This document shows, one piece after another, positions 14,691 through 17,227 of a stretch of 17,227 nt of DNA (position 1 is its first letter; each line of letters opens with the position of its first letter). This DNA comes from Bryobacteraceae bacterium. Lineage in GTDB: Bacteria; Acidobacteriota; Terriglobia; Bryobacterales; Bryobacteraceae. Both the position numbers and the translations under genes were made by a program. The notes beneath the pieces are model-generated. The model was not told the origin of the DNA and ran no database searches. It saw nothing but the letters and a program-made list of their open reading frames with translations. The DNA lies in the NCBI GenBank assembly GCA_025350445.1, contig JANXXV010000934.1:1-17227 (forward strand), given 5' to 3'.

Positions 14691-16259
14691 TTAACCCGAC
14701 ATCGCGCCGAGAAATTCGGCGTTCGATTTGGTTCTTCCCAGCTTATCAAGCAGCAATTCCATTGATTCCACAGGGGAAAGTGGGTTCAACACCTTGCGCA
14801 ATACCCATACCCGGTTCAGTTCTTCCCGAGGCATCAGCAGCTCTTCTTTACGAGTGCCGCTTTTATTGATATCGATGGCGGGGAAGACACGTTTGTCCAC
14901 GAGTTTACGGTCGAGGTGAATTTCCATGTTGCCCGTACCCTTGAATTCTTCGAAAATCACATCGTCCATGCGGCTTCCGGTGTCCACCAAAGCGGTGGCG
15001 ACGATGGTGAGCGAGCCGCCTTCTTCAATATTGCGCGCCGCGCCGAAAAACCGCTTCGGGCGCTGCAGCGCGTTTGAATCGACACCGCCGGATAGCACTT
15101 TGCCGGAGGGTGGCACCACAGTGTTATAGGCACGCGCCAGACGCGTGATCGAGTCGAGCAGTATCACCACGTCGCGCTTGTGTTCGATCAGGCGCTTTGC
15201 CTTTTCGATGACCATTTCGGCCACTTGTACGTGACGGGTGGCCGGTTCGTCGAAAGTGGAACTGATGACTTCCCCGCGCACCGAACGCTGCATGTCGGTA
15301 ACTTCTTCCGGGCGCTCGTCAATCAACAGCACGATCAAAGCGACTTCCGGATGGTTGTGGGTGATCGAGTTGGCGATGTTCTGCAGCAGCATCGTCTTAC
15401 CGGTACGGGGCGGAGCGACGATCAAACCGCGCTGTCCCTTGCCGATCGGGGTGAGCAGATCCATCACACGGCCGGAGAAATTCTCTTTGGTGGTTTCGAG
15501 CTTCAACCGTTCATCCGGATAAAGAGGCGTCAGGTTGTCGAAGAAGATCTTGTTGCGCGCTTCCTCCGGCGGTTCGAAGTTAATCGCGTCCACTTTGATG
15601 AGCGCGAAGTACCGCTCCCCTTCTTTCGGGGGACGGATCTGACCGGAGATTGTATCGCCGGTGCGCAGGTCGAAACGGCGGATCTGCGATGGTGAAACGT
15701 AGACGTCGTCCGGCCCCGGCAGGTAGTTATACTCTGGGGCGCGCAGGAACCCAAAGCCATCCGGCAGGCATTCCAGGACGCCTTCGGAGAAGATCAGCCC
15801 GCTCTTTTCTGCCTGCGTCTGGAGAATCTTGAAGATCAACTCCTGTTTCCGCAGACCGGCGACGCCGGTCACGGCCAGATCCTTGGCGATCTGGTTGAGC
15901 TTGACGATGCTCATGTCTTTTAATTCGACCAGATCGAGCGTGGCAGCGCCGTTCTTTCCATTCTGTGCTTGCGCCGCCGCGCCGTGGCGCTTGCGGGCGC
16001 CGGCATGATTGGCCGCATCCGGCTTGGCGTCGGGAGATTTCCCTTCAGCTGCCGGCTTGGCGTCACTGGGTTTCGCTTCTGTAACGGGTTTTGCGTCCGG
16101 GGCTTTTGCGTCGGCGGACTTGTGTTCAACCGCTCTTGCCTCCGGCGCCTTAGCCTCCGGCGCTTTCATCTCAGTGGCAATCTTGATTTCGGGGGCCTTT
16201 TCCGCCGCCGCCGCAGCCGGTATTACGGCTTGATCTTTCTTTTCCAAATCGCTTGCCAA
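14691..16259 (-). CDS. rho: Transcription termination factor Rho with low-complexity N-terminal extension
   Basis: 522 residues. Rho is the hexameric RNA helicase that terminates untranslated transcripts. The first 107 or so residues are rich in Ala, Lys, Pro, Glu and Asp, with repeated DAKP, APEAK and APDAK-type words. Then come the Rho N-terminal helical domain (108-150, [19 protein letters not shown]), the OB-fold RNA-binding domain (154-228, [29 protein letters not shown]) and the RecA-like ATPase. The ATPase shows Walker A APPRTGKT (282-289), Walker B VVILLDS (364-370), [16 protein letters not shown] (Q loop) and a conserved C-terminus. E. coli Rho has 419 residues, and the core here matches it without the extension. 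The start is TTG 16259 with GAGGG 4 nt upstream. It lies 37 nt inside the engB coding region, implying translational coupling. A later start would shorten only the low-complexity part. Confidence 0.95.
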   Translation of the reverse strand: MASDLEKKDQAVIPAAAAAEKAPEIKIATEMKAPEAKAPEARAVEHKSADAKAPDAKPVTEAKPSDAKPAAEGKSPDAKPDAANHAGARKRHGAAAQAQNGKNGAATLDLVELKDMSIVKLNQIAKDLAVTGVAGLRKQELIFKILQTQAEKSGLIFSEGVLECLPDGFGFLRAPEYNYLPGPDDVYVSPSQIRRFDLRTGDTISGQIRPPKEGERYFALIKVDAINFEPPEEARNKIFFDNLTPLYPDERLKLETTKENFSGRVMDLLTPIGKGQRGLIVAPPRTGKTMLLQNIANSITHNHPEVALIVLLIDERPEEVTDMQRSVRGEVISSTFDEPATRHVQVAEMVIEKAKRLIEHKRDVVILLDSITRLARAYNTVVPPSGKVLSGGVDSNALQRPKRFFGAARNIEEGGSLTIVATALVDTGSRMDDVIFEEFKGTGNMEIHLDRKLVDKRVFPAIDINKSGTRKEELLMPREELNRVWVLRKVLNPLSPVESMELLLDKLGRTKSNAEFLGAMSG

Positions 16260-16795
16260 ATTTCCCTCGCTCCCCGGCCCGTGACTGCCGAGAACGGCAA
16301 CAAGTCGCTGTCCGCGATTTTTTCGCGAATAGCGGCCAGGCCGCGATATTCCTCTTTTTGGTTCAACTTATCAACTTTGGTGGCTACCACCACGTACTGC
16401 AGGTTCTGACACTCCAGCCAGTGCTTAAGCTCGAGATCCTTTTCCATCCACCCTCTGCGGGCGTCCAGCAGGACCACGGCCAACTCCAGCGTCTTCCGGT
16501 TCAGAAGATAGGATTCGATGAGTTCCTTCCATTGAGCTTTGACATCCAGAGGAACCCGGGCGTATCCATAACCGGGCAAATCCACGAAGTGGCAACTTCC
16601 ATCCACGCGATAGAAGTTTATCAACTGAGTACAACCGGGGTTAGCGCTAGTGTACGCCAACCCTTTCTTGCCCGTCAGGTAATTCAACAGGCTACTTTTG
16701 CCAACATTGCTTCGGCCCAGAAACGCGATTTCCGGAAGTGACTCAACCGGAAACTGCGCCATCCCGGCGGCGCTGATAATATGCTCCGCTTCCAT
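16223..16795 (-). CDS. engB: Ribosome biogenesis GTPase EngB (YsxC/YihA)
   Basis: 190 residues, the usual length for this essential GTPase of large ribosomal subunit assembly. G1 is GRSNVGKS (27-34), G3 is DLPGYG (72-77), G4 is TKVD (139-142) and G5 is SA (169-170). The switch I/G2 region reads [14 protein letters not shown] (49-62), where most homologues I recall have PGRTQ, so an Arg appears replaced by Cys55. ATG 16795 is 23 nt downstream of the lon stop, with no good Shine-Dalgarno at standard spacing (an AGGG lies about 16 nt away). The N-terminus [24 protein letters not shown] aligns with the family start. The 3' end overlaps the rho start. Confidence 0.94.
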   Translation of the reverse strand: MEAEHIISAAGMAQFPVESLPEIAFLGRSNVGKSSLLNYLTGKKGLAYTSANPGCTQLINFYRVDGSCHFVDLPGYGYARVPLDVKAQWKELIESYLLNRKTLELAVVLLDARRGWMEKDLELKHWLECQNLQYVVVATKVDKLNQKEEYRGLAAIREKIADSDLLPFSAVTGRGAREIWQAIWKRKIKP

Positions 16796-16818
16796 TAAAC
16801 CGATTAAAAACCCTGGCC

Positions 16819-17227
16819 CTAGTGGGTCAGATTCTCTTCAGCCGCCCTCTGCGCAATCTCCACCGGATTGGCGGGCATGGGCAACGCCACGATTTCCCGC
16901 TCCAGCGCGATCTTCAAGACCTGATCCATCGACTCCACAAAGTTCAGCTTCATCTCGTTCCGGATCAATTCCGGAATGTCCGGCAGATCCTTCTCGTTGT
17001 CCTTCGGAAGGATGGCTTCTCGAATACCGTGGCGGTGCGCAGCCATCAACTTCTCTTTCAGGCCGCCAATGGGAAGCACTTTGCCGCGGAGCGTAATCTC
17101 ACCAGTCATGCAGAGATCGCCGCGAACCGGAATTCCAGTCAAAGCGCTCACCAGTGAAGTGGCGATGGTAATTCCGGCCGACGGACCATCCTTCGGGATG
17201 GCGCCCTCCGGTACGTGTACGTGAATA
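16819..17227 (-). CDS. lon: ATP-dependent Lon protease, C-terminal fragment
   Basis: The last 135 residues of Lon, ending at TAG 16819-16821 and open through the right window edge. This is the proteolytic domain: [13 protein letters not shown] carries the catalytic Ser (position 16 of the fragment) and [19 protein letters not shown] the catalytic Lys (57), followed by the normal helical end ALERE and a short tail. The ATPase and substrate-binding domains lie outside the window. Lon degrades misfolded and regulatory proteins in the cytoplasm. The engB start is 23 nt downstream, so lon, engB and rho probably form one operon. Confidence 0.96.
   Translation of the reverse strand, partial: IHVHVPEGAIPKDGPSAGITIATSLVSALTGIPVRGDLCMTGEITLRGKVLPIGGLKEKLMAAHRHGIREAILPKDNEKDLPDIPELIRNEMKLNFVESMDQVLKIALEREIVALPMPANPVEIAQRAAEENLTH

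Overview
The window is a moderately GC-rich bacterial chromosome segment. It most resembles an Acidobacteriota genome of the Solibacter/Bryobacter type. This is inferred from the style of the truncated TonB-dependent outer-membrane receptor at the left edge and from the Gram-negative efflux genes; no marker gene settles the taxonomy. I see no tRNA, rRNA, CRISPR array, transposase or phage gene.

Left part, + strand (1-4456): the C-terminal end of an Oar-like TonB-dependent receptor is followed by a GC-rich hairpin terminator and a perfect 27-bp tandem duplication. Next come a complete S41 C-terminal processing peptidase (ctpA) and a complete GMP synthase (guaA). The GuaA reads like the longer animal-type enzyme rather than the usual E. 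coli type. Its ATG lies inside the right arm of a perfect 14-bp inverted repeat.

Middle part, - strand (4631-14537), read from right to left: three consecutive membrane-fusion (HlyD/MacA-type) adaptor genes, a MacB/FtsX-type ABC permease, a TolC-type outer-membrane factor, and mutL. Gaps are 47 nt or less and one junction overlaps by 1 nt, so this is probably one transcription unit. It would encode an envelope-spanning exporter with mutL as its last cistron. No ATPase is encoded with the permease. Two of the three adaptors carry long Gly/Pro/Ala/Ser-rich insertions inside normally compact domains.

Right part, - strand (14691-17227): lon (C-terminal fragment, running off the window), engB and rho are tightly packed. 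The rho start, a TTG, lies inside the 3' end of engB. Rho carries an Ala/Lys/Pro/Glu-rich N-terminal extension of about 107 residues. A 153-nt gap with a short palindrome separates rho from the exporter genes.

Most of the window is conserved housekeeping. The parts most worth a second look are the ATPase-less three-adaptor exporter, the insertions in its adaptors, and the GMP synthase with its start-codon hairpin. I found no convincing wholly new system.
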